This document shows positions 5,671 through 5,912 of a DNA stretch of 5,912 bases, piece by piece (position 1 is the first letter of the stretch; each line of letters begins with the position of its first letter). The stretch comes from JBPOHE01 sp052035915 (GTDB lineage: Bacteria > Pseudomonadota > Gammaproteobacteria > Chromatiales > Chromatiaceae), in the NCBI GenBank assembly GCA_052035915.1, contig JBPOHE010000011.1:1-5912 (forward strand). The letters are read 5' to 3'. The translations under genes and the position numbers were made by a program. A model generated the notes under the pieces. That model was not told where the DNA came from. It did no database searches and worked only from the letters and a program-made list of their open reading frames with translations.

Positions 5671-5912
5671 CTAGGGCAAATGGGGCCGGGCAAGGTACTC
5701 GTGGGATTGCATCTCATGGAGCCGGCTGAGGGTCCGTTGGAATTGGAAGGCCAGGTCCCGTCCCTCATACAAGGCGTCCGGCGGGACTTCGGCCGAGATC
5801 AGGAGTTTGACGTTGCGGTCATAGAAGGCATCCACCAGGGTGATCAGGCGTTGCGCCTTGTCCGCCTGTTCGTCATCCATGGCGCATACGTTCTCCAACA
5901 GGATGGTATGGA
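5671..5912 (-). CDS. zapE: ZapE (AFG1-like ATPase), C-terminal end
   Basis: The minus-strand frame is open from the right window edge to TAG at 5671-5673 and encodes the last 79 complete codons of a larger gene. The segment HTILLENV...AQRLITLVDAFYDRNVKLLISAEVPPDALYEG...FQFQRTLSRLHEMQSHEYL matches what I recall of the C-terminal part of ZapE/AFG1-family P-loop ATPases, including the E. coli ending (LVDEFYERHVKL, SAEVP, FEFQR, SRLQEMQSEEYL). ZapE is a cytoplasmic ATPase that associates with the FtsZ ring during division. The Walker A and B motifs would be to the right of the window. An internal TTG at 5898 and ATG at 5880 are not the true start, because the conserved sequence continues upstream to the edge. 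The gene converges with the MDR gene, with the REP-like element between. Confidence 0.93.
   Translation of the reverse strand, partial: HTILLENVCAMDDEQADKAQRLITLVDAFYDRNVKLLISAEVPPDALYEGRDLAFQFQRTLSRLHEMQSHEYLARPHLP

Overview
This is a high-GC bacterial window. The gene content and protein style (a Bat/CoxR-type VWA-BatD pair, a ZapE with an E. coli-like C-terminus, a periplasmic dienelactone hydrolase-like protein) point to a gammaproteobacterium. A finer assignment, for example to methanotroph or sulfur-oxidiser lineages, would be a guess. No plasmid, phage, transposase, CRISPR array, tRNA or rRNA signal was seen.

Layout. (1) Positions 2-994, plus strand: the C-terminal 330 codons of a gene that enters from the left. 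It opens with a perfect 18-bp tandem repeat, passes through a very charged low-complexity tail, and ends in a short conserved-looking segment. Its position directly before batD suggests the VWA/TPR (BatB/BatC-type) partner of BatD. (2) Positions 995-1178: a 184-bp spacer with several inverted repeats. One is terminator-like with a T7 tract, and it overlaps two competing stems. (3) Positions 1179-3191, plus: batD, with a long Pro/Gln/Tyr-rich insert after the signal peptide. (4) Positions 3229-4349, minus: a two-gene unit, an exported dienelactone hydrolase-like protein followed 11 bp later by a small cupin that seems to have lost metal-binding histidines. It converges on batD. (5) Positions 4350-4492: a divergent intergenic region with a 6-bp inverted repeat. 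(6) Positions 4493-5488, plus: a zinc-free MDR/quinone-oxidoreductase-family protein. (7) Positions 5489-5670: a convergent spacer with a REP-like inverted repeat, one arm of which has a 14-bp tandem duplication. (8) Positions 5671-5912, minus: the C-terminal end of zapE, whose start lies to the right of the window.

How they fit together. The VWA-type protein and BatD are expected to form a membrane/periplasm complex of the Bat (Bacteroides aerotolerance-like) family, usually encoded with a MoxR ATPase and a DUF58 protein, which would lie upstream of this window. The hydrolase and cupin are probably co-transcribed, but their substrate is unknown. The MDR protein and ZapE look like independent units. 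I see no clearly new multi-gene system. The points most worth following up are the attenuator-like leader before batD, the perfect 18-bp repeat array, the degenerate cupin and the duplicated arm of the REP-like element.
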